A stretch of 64,000 nucleotides of DNA from Bacteroidales bacterium UBA1680 (GCA_002320605.1 DCKG01000015.1:212968-276967), one strand, 5' to 3'; shown: positions 8,111 through 17,746, numbered from the stretch's first letter. Translations and numbers: made by a program. The notes: a model not told the origin generated them from the letters alone.

Positions 8111-9310
8111 TCAGACTTTTTCGCCAAAGGTGTCGGGCTTCTCCGAGTCGAAGACTTCATTGCACCAAATGACTGTCACCATATCTTCTGTGTCAGAGAG
8201 GTTGATGAGGTTGTGAGTGTAGCCTGGGAGAGTCAATACGGCTTCAGGCCTGTCACCAGAGACTTCGTACGTCAGGATCTCATCTGTACCCAGTTTGCGC
8301 TGTTCTATGAGTCCATGACCTTTTACTACCACGAAGGCTTCGACCTTGGTGTTATGCCAATGCTGACCTTTTGTGATGCCTGGCTTACTAATGTTCAAGC
8401 TTACCTGTCCGCCTTCTGAAAAGTGGAACAATTCAGTGAAACTGCCCCTCTGGTCGATGTTTGCTTTGAGGGAATAGGCTGCCTTGTCTTTCGGGAGGTA
8501 GCTCAAGAAAGTGGAATAGAGCTTCTTCCCGAAAGTGCCCGATTTTGTAGCAGGAACTTCGAGGGTCTCGCTTTGGCTGCGGAACTGATGCAGAAGGTCG
8601 GCTATCTCGCCCAAAGTGACATGATGCGAGACTGGGACAAAGCAGTATTTTCCATCGTCCGCAGGCCTAGGCTCCATACCCTCGAATTCGCAGCGATGTT
8701 CCTTGCCTTCCAAGGCTGCAAGCATTTCCGCGACAAGGTCATCAATGTAGACAAGATCCAGTTCTGTTTTTGGGTCGTTGACCTGTATCGGAAGGTCGTT
8801 TGCGATGTTGTTACAGAATGTAGCCACGACGCTGTTGTAGTTCGGCCGACACCACTTCCCGAAAAGATTCGAAAAACGATAGACCAGAACTTTCGCTCCG
8901 GTCTGCGCTCCGTAGGCAAACATGAGCTCTTCACCAGCTTTCTTGCTCTTACCATACTCGCTGCCTTCGAACCGGCCCTGAAGTGTCGCCTGAATGGATG
9001 AAGAAATCATTATCGGGCAGGTGTTGTCGTGGGTCTTCAGTGTATCAAGCAAAGTGGATGCAAATCCGAAGTTCCCTTTCATGAATTCTTCGGGATCTTT
9101 CGGGCGATTGACCCCAGCAAGATTGAAGACAAAATCGGCCTTCCCACAGGCTTCTTCGAGTAGTCCGTGAGGTGAGTCAATGTCATATTCATAGATTCCT
9201 TCTATGTGTAGCCCCGGATGAGTGCGGTCCTTTCCGTCGCGGATGTTCTTCAGCGAAGCACACAGGTTCTTTCCCACGAACCCTTTTGCACCAGTAACAA
9301 GAATGTCCAT
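8111..9310 (-). CDS. fnlB: NAD(P)-dependent 4-ketoreductase with cupin C-terminus
   Basis: A 399-residue two-part protein. An extended SDR domain carries the Rossmann start MDILVTGAKGFVGKNL and the active-site YGKSK. A C-terminal cupin-like segment (about residues 275-399) includes KGQHWHNTKVEAFVVVKG. This architecture is that of FnlB/WbjC/CapF, which reduces the 4-keto intermediate in UDP-L-FucNAc synthesis; in CapF the cupin domain takes part in C3 epimerisation. It begins 1 bp after fnlA ends, so translation is probably coupled. Confidence 0.88.
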   Translation of the reverse strand: MDILVTGAKGFVGKNLCASLKNIRDGKDRTHPGLHIEGIYEYDIDSPHGLLEEACGKADFVFNLAGVNRPKDPEEFMKGNFGFASTLLDTLKTHDNTCPIMISSSIQATLQGRFEGSEYGKSKKAGEELMFAYGAQTGAKVLVYRFSNLFGKWCRPNYNSVVATFCNNIANDLPIQVNDPKTELDLVYIDDLVAEMLAALEGKEHRCEFEGMEPRPADDGKYCFVPVSHHVTLGEIADLLHQFRSQSETLEVPATKSGTFGKKLYSTFLSYLPKDKAAYSLKANIDQRGSFTELFHFSEGGQVSLNISKPGITKGQHWHNTKVEAFVVVKGHGLIEQRKLGTDEILTYEVSGDRPEAVLTLPGYTHNLINLSDTEDMVTVIWCNEVFDSEKPDTFGEKV

Positions 9311-9311
9311 A

Positions 9312-10406
9312 TTACTCGCTTCTTATGTCCTTGGCACGAGCGGCGGGCATCAGACCCATGTCTTGGCGCACGAAACGCAACTGCATCAGCAGATCTTCCA
9401 TTCCCTGCAAATCCAGTCTTCTGGTATTGTGCGACGTATAGTCCTCTATTTTTGCCATGTCTAGATTTCCGTTTGTGAAGAATTTGTCGTAGTTCAGATC
9501 GCGTGTATCGCATGGGATGCGGTAATAGTTCCCCATGTCCACGGCACGTGCCATCTCCTCCCTCGTAACAAGCGTTTCGTAGAGCTTCTCGCCATGACGA
9601 GTGCCAATGACTTTAATCTCAGGCTCCTTTTCTATGAACGGCTTGCCTGCCCCCTCAACGGGACGATGGCAGTAGATGTCGATCAATGCGTGTGCTAGCG
9701 TGTCAAGCGTCGCCGCTGGCGCCTTCTGAACGAACAGGTCTCCATTCTTTCCATGCGTGAAGGCGTAGACGACAAGATCCACAGCCTGGTCAAGTGTCAT
9801 CATGAATCGTGTCATATTTGGGTCGGTTATCGTGATCGGCTTCCCCTCTATCATCTGCTCAACCCACAGAGGAATGACACTGCCCCTCGACGCCATCACG
9901 TTGCCGTAACGGGTGCAGCAGATGGTAGTCTTGGCATCGTCTCCCAGCTCGCGGCCCTTCGCTATCGCCACCTTCTCCATCAGAGCCTTGCTCATGCCCA
10001 TGGCATTGATTGGATATGCAGCCTTATCCGTCGAAAGCACGACCACATTGCTCACGCCGTGCTCGATCGCCGATAGCAAGACATTATTCGTTCCAAGGAT
10101 ATTCGTCCGAACTGCCTCCACTGGAAAGAACTCGCAGGAAGGTACCTGTTTCAATGCCGCAGCGGAGAACACGTAGTCGACTCCGCCCATGGCTATGTCC
10201 ACCGACTGCTTGTCGCGAACGTTGCCGATGTAGAACTTGACCTTTGGGCTCTGGAGCATGTGCCGCATGTCGTCCTGCTTCTTCTCGTCGCGAGAGAAGA
10301 TCCTAATCTCCCGGATGTCGCTGTCTAGGAAACGACGAAGGACAGCGTTCCCAAAGCTCCCCGTGCCTCCTGTTATCAATAAAACCTTATCCTTGAATAC
10401 TGACAT
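9312..10406 (-). CDS. fnlA: UDP-GlcNAc 4,6-dehydratase/5-epimerase (CapD/CapE-like)
   Basis: A 364-residue short-chain dehydrogenase with LLITGGTGSFGNAVLRRF (NAD-binding glycine loop), DYVFSAAALKQVPSCEFFP and the CapD/CapE-type active site around STDKAAYPINAMGMSK. It carries the KQVPSCE motif typical of FnlA/CapE enzymes. It starts the conversion of UDP-GlcNAc towards UDP-L-FucNAc and is the first gene of the tight fnlA-B-C-wbuB-wbuC block. A 51-bp gap separates it from the upstream glycosyltransferase on the same strand. Confidence 0.88.
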   Translation of the reverse strand: MSVFKDKVLLITGGTGSFGNAVLRRFLDSDIREIRIFSRDEKKQDDMRHMLQSPKVKFYIGNVRDKQSVDIAMGGVDYVFSAAALKQVPSCEFFPVEAVRTNILGTNNVLLSAIEHGVSNVVVLSTDKAAYPINAMGMSKALMEKVAIAKGRELGDDAKTTICCTRYGNVMASRGSVIPLWVEQMIEGKPITITDPNMTRFMMTLDQAVDLVVYAFTHGKNGDLFVQKAPAATLDTLAHALIDIYCHRPVEGAGKPFIEKEPEIKVIGTRHGEKLYETLVTREEMARAVDMGNYYRIPCDTRDLNYDKFFTNGNLDMAKIEDYTSHNTRRLDLQGMEDLLMQLRFVRQDMGLMPAARAKDIRSE

Positions 10407-10457
10407 GATTAATATTTTAATTTTTAATTAATTCCTAGTGCAATAATACGTATTATT

Positions 10458-11660
10458 CTAGAGAGAAAGTAATTTTTCGTATAAATGAATATACTCCTGA
10501 TACCTCACCTTCGCATCGAACTCTTTTGCTCTTTCAACGCACAGCCGTCTCTGTTCTTCTTTCTCAGCTGGAGGTTTGCCTATGATTGACTTAATTGCGG
10601 AATACAATCCCTCAACATCTCCTCTAGGCACAACTATCCCCGTTTCTTCTGTCAGCGATTCAGGACTGCCGCCTGTGTTGTAAGTCACCACGGGCGTTCC
10701 GCACGCCATAGCTTCCAGATTTACTGTAGGAAAAGTATCCTGATATGTTGGATTGACAAAGACATCAGCAGAAGAATAATATTCAGCAAGTTCTTGTTGG
10801 TCAGAGGTTCTCTTCAGTCCTACGACGTTGCTAGGAAGATTCTTCAATTGGCTATCGTTGAGACCAATCAGCACGACTTGCAGATCATCATGCTTGCTCA
10901 ATTTTATGAGATCAGAAAGGCCTTTTCTCTCTTCCCAAACAGAAGCGACTCCAAGGACTACGGTCTTACCAAATGCAGAATGAATCTTGGTTGCATGGTA
11001 TGGATGGAAGTTCGTAAGATCTATCCCATTATGAATCATTCTGATAGAATAACCTTCTAGAAATGACTGCCGAAGGAGTTTTTCAAGCCAATGAGAAACC
11101 GGAACAAGCGTAAGTTTCTTAGGCAGATTGAAGTATTTTCTCTTAAGTTCAAAGTTCCGTGAAGATCCATCAATTAAGAATGAGGAAGGATAGCTTCTCT
11201 TTAGCGGGCAGTTTCCACAATGTGTTTTCCATTTCTCACAGCCGATCGCATCGAAGTGAGCACAATGTCCCGTAAATGACCAACAGTCATGAAGGGTCCA
11301 GACAAGCGGCTTGCCATATTCAGACAAGAAATCAAATAGGATCGGGTAGTTAAGGTAATAGCCATGGATATTATGAAGATGAATAATATCAGGATGGATA
11401 GCATTGATCTTCTCCACGAGCTTTTTTGTCGCACACTTTGATGCAAGTCCATGCCTGTCGAAAAGCCTTGTTTCAAGCCCATGCCATCTCTCATCCCACA
11501 TGTTCCCAATGTGGATCAATTTCGATTCGCTCTCCCCCGCCTCTCGCCCATAGGCAATGTAGCTCTCCCAGCCATCTGCAATCGCCAGCTTCCCAATCTG
11601 CTCCGCAATACGCCCAGTAGAGCCACTATTAGCAGTAATGTTTATCTGCAATAATTTCAT
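10458..11660 (-). CDS. GT4 glycosyltransferase
   Basis: About 400 residues from ATG 11660, giving the recurrent Bacteroidota GT4 N-terminus MKLLQINITANSGSTGRIAE. The frame remains open 50 codons further upstream, but that extension is not protein-like. Later motifs include DIIHLHNIHGYYLNY, LVWTLHDCWSFTGHC, GVASVWEERKGL and the nucleotide-sugar loop FPTVNLEAMACGTPVVTYNTGGSPE with both EX7E glutamates. A cysteine cluster (CEKWKTHCGNCP) is typical of this subgroup. Donor and acceptor cannot be told. A 50-bp copy of its 5' end lies at 13329-13378. Confidence 0.85.
   Translation of the reverse strand: MKLLQINITANSGSTGRIAEQIGKLAIADGWESYIAYGREAGESESKLIHIGNMWDERWHGLETRLFDRHGLASKCATKKLVEKINAIHPDIIHLHNIHGYYLNYPILFDFLSEYGKPLVWTLHDCWSFTGHCAHFDAIGCEKWKTHCGNCPLKRSYPSSFLIDGSSRNFELKRKYFNLPKKLTLVPVSHWLEKLLRQSFLEGYSIRMIHNGIDLTNFHPYHATKIHSAFGKTVVLGVASVWEERKGLSDLIKLSKHDDLQVVLIGLNDSQLKNLPSNVVGLKRTSDQQELAEYYSSADVFVNPTYQDTFPTVNLEAMACGTPVVTYNTGGSPESLTEETGIVVPRGDVEGLYSAIKSIIGKPPAEKEEQRRLCVERAKEFDAKVRYQEYIHLYEKLLSL
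11611..11660 (-). repeat. 5' end of the GT4 gene, duplicated at 13329-13378
   Basis: The first 50 bases of the glycosyltransferase are repeated at 13329-13378 in the same orientation with two mismatches (48 of 50). The pair flanks the two plus-strand genes at 11819-13103. This reads as a cassette inserted together with a duplicate of the gene start. Confidence 0.8.
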
Positions 11661-11740
11661 CTTAAACAATTTCGCACAATTATTATCGTCAACAGATTCT
11701 TTACATGTTACGAATATACATAATAATCGACTTTTTTGTG

Positions 11741-11748
11741 TAAATTTG
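11741..11748 (+). promoter_or_regulatory. Possible -7 box for the IspD-like gene
   Basis: TAAATTTG fits TAnnTTTG and lies 70 bp before the ATG at 11819. No good TTTG is seen 19-20 bp upstream, so support is weak. A GGAGGTG Shine-Dalgarno-like run lies at about 11778-11784. Confidence 0.35.
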
Positions 11749-11818
11749 TATGTAACATTACGCACGTTTATACTAACGGAGGTGATACATTGTAAAATAT
11801 AAACTGTCAAGATAATCT

Positions 11819-12526
11819 ATGGTGGGTGCTATTATTTTAAGCGGCGGAATCGGATCCAGAGTTCATCTCAAGAGGCCAAAACAATATGTTGAAGTTAATG
11901 GTAAACCGATAATCTCATTCTGTATTAGTACACTAATGTCAATACGCCACATTGATATAATCGTGATAGGATGCTCTTCGGAATGGAAAGATTATATAGA
12001 ATCTCAATTCTGCGATGAATCTAAAACTAAAATATTTTTCGCGAATGCTGGATTATCAAGACAACATACCACAATAAATGCATTGAGAAAGTTAAAAGAA
12101 CTAGGAATGGGAAAAGGAGATATTGTTCTTGTTCAAGAAGCCGCACGTCCCCTTACGTCTAAAAAGTTAATAGAAACTTGCATTGAAGAATGTAACTATT
12201 TTGATGCTGTACTTCCTGTGGTACCAATCAAAGAAGCCACCTATACATGTTCTGCTGATCTTACAATTGAATCAATACCTCAAAGAGATAAATTGTTCAT
12301 AGGACAAGTACCCGAAGTATTCAAATTCGACAAATTTTATGAAGCAAATGAAAAGCTATCTGATGATGAGTTAATGAATTGCCATGGAGGTACTGAAATA
12401 GCCTATGGTAACGGGATGTCAATAAAACTTGTTCCTGGCAATGAATTCAACATAAAGATTACGACAATGAAAGATATGCTATATTTCAAATTTTTGGTAG
12501 AAAATGGGTATACGGGAATTATGTAA
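11819..12526 (+). CDS. IspD/TarI-like cytidylyltransferase
   Basis: A 235-residue nucleotidyltransferase. It has the family's N-terminal loop AIILSGGIGSRVHLKRPKQYVEVNGKPI, the QEAARPLTS segment and the C-terminal FNIKITTMKDM. Enzymes of this fold activate methylerythritol phosphate (IspD) or ribitol/polyol phosphates (TarI/Bcs1) as CDP derivatives. Inside a glycan locus that also holds LicD, a CDP-alcohol donor for surface decoration is more likely than isoprenoid synthesis. A second, broken paralogue lies at 19895-20600. It overlaps the acetyltransferase downstream by 23 bp. Confidence 0.75.
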   Translation: MVGAIILSGGIGSRVHLKRPKQYVEVNGKPIISFCISTLMSIRHIDIIVIGCSSEWKDYIESQFCDESKTKIFFANAGLSRQHTTINALRKLKELGMGKGDIVLVQEAARPLTSKKLIETCIEECNYFDAVLPVVPIKEATYTCSADLTIESIPQRDKLFIGQVPEVFKFDKFYEANEKLSDDELMNCHGGTEIAYGNGMSIKLVPGNEFNIKITTMKDMLYFKFLVENGYTGIM

Positions 12527-13103
12527 TCTAATTAGAAAGGATTATTCCCGTTTACCAAAACGAGGAATTCCGGGCACTATACTTTTCCTTATTTTGGGCA
12601 TTTTTTACCACCCTTCTTTTTCGGTTACTTTCTGGTTCAGAGTCGGCAGTTACTTTAAGTCAAAACGGAATCCACTGTTAATATTTCTTTTCATACCAGT
12701 AAAAATAGTATACTATCTCATTTGTCATTGGAATGGGGTTGAATTACCAATCGGCACAAAAGTAGGAGGGGGATTATCAATAAAACATTTCCCTGGGCTT
12801 GTTGTAGCCTATGATTCAATTATTGGAGAAAACTGCACTCTGAATCATGATATTACTATTGGCCGTTCATTTGGAGGAACTAGAGCTGGTTGCCCGATTA
12901 TTGGAAACAATGTAATTATCTTCCCCGGAGCTAGGGTCATAGGAAGAATAAAGATTGGGAACAACGTTATTATCTCGGCTAATGCTGTTCTCACAAAAGA
13001 TGTTCCCAATAATTGCGTTGTAGCTGGAGTACCCGCTAAAATTGTTAAAATCGACTCTAATGGACTCATTGATGACAAATGGCGTGAAACTTTTGGACTA
13101 TAG
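12504..13103 (+). CDS. Serine-acetyltransferase-like left-handed beta-helix acetyltransferase
   Basis: 199 residues. The first about 75 hold a hydrophobic segment (TILFLILGIFYHPSFSV). The rest is a left-handed beta-helix with hexapeptide repeats, including LSIKHFPGLVVAYDSIIGENCTLNHDITIG and VIGRIKIGNNVIISANAVLTKDVPNNCVVAGVPAKIV. The His of NHDITIG fits the catalytic histidine of the CysE/WcaB group. In this locus it probably O- or N-acetylates a sugar. The start codon lies inside the end of the IspD-like gene, so the two genes are co-expressed. Confidence 0.8.
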   Translation: MGIRELCNLIRKDYSRLPKRGIPGTILFLILGIFYHPSFSVTFWFRVGSYFKSKRNPLLIFLFIPVKIVYYLICHWNGVELPIGTKVGGGLSIKHFPGLVVAYDSIIGENCTLNHDITIGRSFGGTRAGCPIIGNNVIIFPGARVIGRIKIGNNVIISANAVLTKDVPNNCVVAGVPAKIVKIDSNGLIDDKWRETFGL

Positions 13104-13514
13104 TTTTGAATCATAATATTTTATTAAACACTTCGTTAAAACTAAAAAAAACAAATAGCCGCTCCTTAAAAATCATTTAATAAATTGACAATCGATTAAT
13201 AAATATAAAATTTCTTATTATTGTCTGCAGAGTTCCGTACCTTTATGTCTAGAAACCTTGTAGAGAATGATAAGAAAATCATAAGAAAATCACAGAACTA
13301 GAATGAGGCGAACTTTTCAGTCGGCAATCGCCCAGTAGAGGCTCTATTAGCAGTAATGTTTATCTGCAATAATTTCATATCCTATTAAACACAAAGGCTT
13401 ATTATTACCATAATAAATAACTTTTCAATATGCAAATATACAGAAAGACAGATGTATTTTGCTTATATTTGTATTGTACCTATCAGGTAGATACATATCG
13501 AATAATTCATCAGA
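13104..13514. other. 411-bp AT-rich intergenic region
   Basis: Apart from the GT4 5'-end remnant (13329-13378), only promoter-like boxes are seen: TATATTTG on the plus strand at 13464-13471, 43 bp before the flippase gene, and the minus-strand copy at 13433-13440. No other gene or hairpin with a T-tract was found. Confidence 0.55.
13329..13378 (-). pseudogene. Duplicate remnant of a GT4 gene start
   Basis: On the minus strand ATG 13378 reads MKLLQINITANRASTGR and then loses the frame. It is 96% identical to the start of the intact gene at 11660. A minus-strand TATATTTG box (13433-13440) lies about 55 bp upstream, so the remnant may keep its original promoter. It is a scar of the event that brought in the plus-strand pair 11819-13103. 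Confidence 0.75.
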
Positions 13515-14804
13515 ATGGCAATTTCTTTAAGGGAAATAATTTCAAGGATTGGAGCTAGCAGACTATTTAAAGACTCCTTCTGGGCAGTTTTCGCAAATGG
13601 GATTGGCTATGGATTACTGCTTCTGGCAGGCATAATTATCGCTCGCTTCCTTGGTAAAGATCTGTATGGAGAATATGGGCTTGTTAAGACCACGATGTTC
13701 CAGATTGCTGCTTTTTCAACGTTTGGGCTTGGTTATACATCCACTAAATTCGTAGCTCAATATAAGAACGAAGATTCGACCCAATTGAGAAGTATTATCG
13801 ATGGTGCCATTAAAATAACTGTGGCATCAAGTTTTATTCTAGCGGTCGCATTAGTGGTATTCGCTGTACCAATAGCTAAATATCTGGGAGAGCCTCAACT
13901 TTTCAAGCCTCTTAGATATCTTGGGATTATAATTATTTTTAAAGCTATATCAACGACTTTGCAGGGCATTCTGGCCGGATTAGGGAACTTTAAGATAATT
14001 GCTCAGAACAATATTATCTCGGGAATCGTAATGCTAGCACTGTGTGTTCCTCTTACAATTTATTTCGGACTTGTAGGCTCATTACTCTCACTCTCTCTTT
14101 CTCAATTCGCTAATGCGACATTTAATTCATTTAAGGTTATTAAAGCAAGGCGTTCTTTCCCCATAGCACATGGTTTGAATTATGTCAAGCGACTACTGAC
14201 GTTTTCTATTCCTTTGGCAATGCAGGAATTTTCATACACTGTAGCTTCACTTCTAAGTTCTGCAATCGTTGTAAAGTATTCCTCACTAGGGCAGTTGGGC
14301 ATTTATTCAGCATGTCAGCAATGGAATGCGATAATCGTAATTATACCTGGGTTATTGTCAAATGTAGTTTTATCTCATCTTAGTGAATCTATCAATGACC
14401 TTGGGAAACATACAAAAACTCTTAAGGGCATGTTACTAGTTAATTTTCTTTCTACTCTTATCCCATTTTTACTCGTTTTTGCCTTTAGAAAGCTTATCGC
14501 ATCATTTTACGGTCCAACATTCCAAGCTATGCCAATCGTAATTACGGTTTTGATATTCTCTACCATATTCCAGTGTTGCGCAACAGTATTTCAATCAGAA
14601 CTGATTTCAAAGGGAGAGACTTGGGCCTTATTCTCTATAAGATTCATTCGTGACACACTCATTATTATCACAATGTATGTTGTTCTTTCCACACATGACC
14701 CAGAAAAAGGGGCACTATATAACGCTCAAATAGCAGTTTTCTATTCATTTTCTTATTTTATGGTGCTTCTTTTCTTCTATCTATTAAAGAAGAAACAACT
14801 GTGA
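13515..14804 (+). CDS. Wzx-like polysaccharide flippase (MOP superfamily)
   Basis: A 429-residue integral membrane protein with about 12 hydrophobic helices. It begins with an N-terminal amphipathic stretch and the family-typical LLLAGIIIARFLGKDLYGEYGLVKTT. Wzx proteins flip lipid-linked repeat units across the inner membrane for Wzy polymerisation. It is transcribed rightward with its own TATATTTG box and converges on the Wzy-like gene. Its codon use and AT content match the rest of the variable locus rather than the housekeeping flanks. Confidence 0.82.
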   Translation: MAISLREIISRIGASRLFKDSFWAVFANGIGYGLLLLAGIIIARFLGKDLYGEYGLVKTTMFQIAAFSTFGLGYTSTKFVAQYKNEDSTQLRSIIDGAIKITVASSFILAVALVVFAVPIAKYLGEPQLFKPLRYLGIIIIFKAISTTLQGILAGLGNFKIIAQNNIISGIVMLALCVPLTIYFGLVGSLLSLSLSQFANATFNSFKVIKARRSFPIAHGLNYVKRLLTFSIPLAMQEFSYTVASLLSSAIVVKYSSLGQLGIYSACQQWNAIIVIIPGLLSNVVLSHLSESINDLGKHTKTLKGMLLVNFLSTLIPFLLVFAFRKLIASFYGPTFQAMPIVITVLIFSTIFQCCATVFQSELISKGETWALFSIRFIRDTLIIITMYVVLSTHDPEKGALYNAQIAVFYSFSYFMVLLFFYLLKKKQL

Positions 14805-14850
14805 GTCTTAGGTTAAAAACATATCCGTTAAGAATCAACAAGTTCGAATA

Positions 14851-16152
14851 TTACCTAATTACTTTGACGCAAAGTTTCGATATAACAAGATAGGTTAAAA
14901 GGAAGCCAGAAGTATATGCAATACTACTCATCAAGTCACCACGGAGTATGAAAGTAAAAGATCCAACCATAATTAGAAAGTATCCATCATTAAGGACAAA
15001 TTCGCTCTTTGTTTTATTCCAAAAAGACTTGTCCATCTTTGCGGAAATATAAGAAATCACTAATGTAAAAAATAAGATTCCAAAATACCCGAAATTCACA
15101 TACCCTTCACCAAAATAAGGCATTGCAATATTAGAAAAAGATCCAGGTGAAAAACCAGCGACAAATGCGCCGCTTCCTAGGGGTTTATTGGGCCAAATCG
15201 ATCTAGGAATAAAAAAAAGTAACGCCCCCAGAAGTTGTCTACCATTCGTCACAATATCATTTTTAATAACATATAAAAAGTTTTGTCCAGCATCAAAATT
15301 CATTGTATTAAGGTAATCAAGACTGAAATTAAAACTTATTTTGCCATTGAAATACCTAAAATTGTCCAGAAACGGGAAAATCACAAAATATCCGACAAGC
15401 ATAACAAGAAGAAAAATATTTTTCATCCTAAAAAATTTCCATAATATCAGCAGACCTACAGGTAACCAGAACATGACAACTGCATTCCTAGATAAGCTGG
15501 TAGGAAACACTGCAATTAATGAAATAATGAGGAGAATTATCGAACATGGCTTTTTTGCATTCGTAATGATTGCTGCAATAAGACAAGCGTTTGGAATTGG
15601 CCTAATGAAATGCCCCATTATTAGTTGCATCGAAGAGCCAGTAGCAAGATTATCTATATTTTCACCAACTAGACCCCGAAATAATAAACCCCGAAAATCA
15701 AACCCCACTGAATAATAATACAGCAGGAATGATAATATGGAAAAGAGTATCATCCTCGTTTCACGTGAAACGTATTTCTTATCTGTAAAGGTTCTATCTT
15801 TTATAGAAGTATAAAGAATAGAATATGTTCCATTATATATAATTATTATAAAAAAAAGGAGAACCTGGAATAAAGTGTAATCTTTATCTGTGAATCGTAC
15901 AAAAAGAGATGAAACGATTGAATCATTCTTAAATTGTACACTTATCGCAATGATAAAAAAAATAAAAATGAAAAGATTAACTACTTTCTGAAGAGTAACT
16001 GCTTCATATGAATGATAGCAGAAAAGGAAATATAGAACCAGAGTAAGATTGCAAAAGAATAAGATATCATACGACAAATTAACGCTACCAGTAAAAAGCA
16101 TGATAATAAGTGTTACCATCATGCTTAATGTTATGTAAAAAGAGTTTTTCAT
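14851..16152 (-). CDS. Wzy-like O-antigen/capsule polymerase, multispanning
   Basis: A 433-residue protein, almost wholly hydrophobic, with about 11-12 membrane segments and a large periplasmic loop (about residues 270-340). The loop contains RQLLGALLFFIPRSIWPNKPLGSGA, which matches the general plan of oligosaccharide repeat-unit polymerases. Primary sequence is poorly conserved in this family, so topology and the location beside a flippase carry the call. It is encoded opposite and convergent to the flippase, with only 46 bp between the stops. Confidence 0.7.
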   Translation of the reverse strand: MKNSFYITLSMMVTLIIMLFTGSVNLSYDILFFCNLTLVLYFLFCYHSYEAVTLQKVVNLFIFIFFIIAISVQFKNDSIVSSLFVRFTDKDYTLFQVLLFFIIIIYNGTYSILYTSIKDRTFTDKKYVSRETRMILFSILSFLLYYYSVGFDFRGLLFRGLVGENIDNLATGSSMQLIMGHFIRPIPNACLIAAIITNAKKPCSIILLIISLIAVFPTSLSRNAVVMFWLPVGLLILWKFFRMKNIFLLVMLVGYFVIFPFLDNFRYFNGKISFNFSLDYLNTMNFDAGQNFLYVIKNDIVTNGRQLLGALLFFIPRSIWPNKPLGSGAFVAGFSPGSFSNIAMPYFGEGYVNFGYFGILFFTLVISYISAKMDKSFWNKTKSEFVLNDGYFLIMVGSFTFILRGDLMSSIAYTSGFLLTYLVISKLCVKVIR

Positions 16153-16231
16153 ATTATTCGAACTGAATACAACACAATATATGTATGACTTCCAACTATA
16201 ATATTGCCTCGCGCTTTTTAAATGCTCATTA

Positions 16232-16713
16232 GTGGATTATACTAACCAGTTAATTCTAAATAGTCGTAAAAATTCCTGTATCATCAAACTCCAGAAGAAA
16301 TTGCAAAAATTCCTTCTGATATTCTACCTTGCTTTCCTAAAGTCACAGTTGAACGAGTATAAAACCCATCCTCAAGAGCAATATCTATATTATAATCCTT
16401 ATCCAACAATATTTACGCCATATGAATCGACCTTATGTTTCCCTGTAACGATTTCAACTTGAGGAGAAATGTTGTAATTTTTTTCTATTGAAACTTTCGC
16501 ATTTTGCGAGCACATGATGAAAGTGCAGGGACATTGTCACCGATGGCGAGGTTAGCATTGCCTAATATTTTTAACTGATGAACAAATCCGTACATTTTCT
16601 CCTACTTTCACGCCACTCCATCTGTATAGCTTACGTTTTAACGAATACCCCCTTGTTTCGGGAAGCAGATGACCAAGAAGAGTAGATAAGTATAATCGTC
16701 TGGTGTTAAGCAT
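16232..16713 (-). pseudogene. Decayed acetyltransferase (WcaF/hexapeptide type)
   Basis: From ATG 16713 the minus strand reads MLNTRRLYLSTLLGHLLPE, then SLKRKLYRWSGVKVGENVRI. A frameshift follows and the same protein continues in other frames as LGNANLAIGDNV, NISPQVEIVTGKHKV and ISEGIFAISSGV. This is the order of a hexapeptide sugar acetyltransferase of the colanic-acid type. At least three frame breaks and internal stops make it non-functional. It sits directly after the GT4 gene 16715-17746, whose stop it abuts, so it was once part of that operon. Confidence 0.7.
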
Positions 16714-16714
16714 A

Positions 16715-17746
16715 TTAATCTGTTAGAAAACATTGGATCTGTTTCTTCGCTCTTGCTTCAAAATCAAGAGTGGAAATATTCTTTCGAAGGGTATTATAGT
16801 AAGTGACTTCACACATTCTCAGAACTTTTGCCCTCAGGTCGTCACCATCGCCACTTCGAAAAATTAAGCCAGTGTCTTTTGTAACTAAATCATTGGTGCA
16901 TCCAACTTTATCACTTACAATTACTGGAGTGCCATTGTTTAGAGCCTCCTCTACTACAAGTCCCCAGGTCTCACTTTTACTCGGGAGGATAAATACATCA
17001 GCATCTCTATAAAATTTGTAAAGTTCTCGATTTTTAATCTGTCCTAAAAAAGTAATATTGCTTTTGGCTACCGTCTTCAACTTAGCCTCAAGGGGTCCAG
17101 AACCTGCAATCGAGAGATGAAGGTAAGGTAGTTCGCAGAAGACAGATACGAGTAATTCGACATTCTTTACATCAATCAATCTGCCAACGTAAAGAAAATT
17201 CTTTACCTTCTGACGCAATTTATATTCAGGTTGTGGAAGATAGTTTAGGAGTCCGCAACCTCCCGTCCTTATGCATTCACCTTTATATCCAAGTGCTCTT
17301 ACAAGTTCCTCGTTAGATTTTCCAGGTACATATACCAAAGAAACTCGACTTAGAACTAATCTTTTGATGACAGCTTTCCAGCCTGTGGTCTTCGATTCAA
17401 ATATACTGCTCTCCACGATGCAAGAATTCTTCCGTTTTCTATTGAAAAAAGCCAAAAGTATTACTGATAAAGTGTCCCAGCCAGAGAGACAGAGCCTATC
17501 AAATTTTATTAACGAGAGTTTCCGAATAATATTTATTGTTTGAGTAACTGGGTTTCCCCCTATTATGGCATTATCAAAATTTTGATTGACATCAAAAAAA
17601 TCAGCTGTTCGGAAGGTATTCCCTGAATTAACCATGTCGGAATAAAGAACTAAAATCTTTTGAACCTTCGCTATTTGATTAAACAGACGTATTTTATAGA
17701 ATGCTGCCTTGGGCGTGATAAAAACCACATCGTAATGAGTTCTCAT
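16715..17746 (-). CDS. GT4 glycosyltransferase
   Basis: A 343-residue GT-B enzyme. The donor-binding half is clear: FLYVGRLIDVKNVELLVSVF, LSIAGSGPLEAKL, FYRDADVFILPSKSETWGLVVEEALNNGTPVIVSDKVGC with the EX7E pair. The N-terminal acceptor domain has the short form seen in many capsule GT4s. Specificity cannot be read. The IS4 element lies 15 bp upstream of its ATG and separates it from the LicD gene. Its transcription may now depend on the insertion element or on read-through. Confidence 0.82.
   Translation of the reverse strand: MRTHYDVVFITPKAAFYKIRLFNQIAKVQKILVLYSDMVNSGNTFRTADFFDVNQNFDNAIIGGNPVTQTINIIRKLSLIKFDRLCLSGWDTLSVILLAFFNRKRKNSCIVESSIFESKTTGWKAVIKRLVLSRVSLVYVPGKSNEELVRALGYKGECIRTGGCGLLNYLPQPEYKLRQKVKNFLYVGRLIDVKNVELLVSVFCELPYLHLSIAGSGPLEAKLKTVAKSNITFLGQIKNRELYKFYRDADVFILPSKSETWGLVVEEALNNGTPVIVSDKVGCTNDLVTKDTGLIFRSGDGDDLRAKVLRMCEVTYYNTLRKNISTLDFEARAKKQIQCFLTD

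Noticed and set aside
11819..12526. Housekeeping ispD for isoprenoid synthesis
   Set aside because: It lies in a glycan locus with licD and has a broken paralogue next to licD; a CDP-alcohol role for surface decoration is more likely, though not proven.
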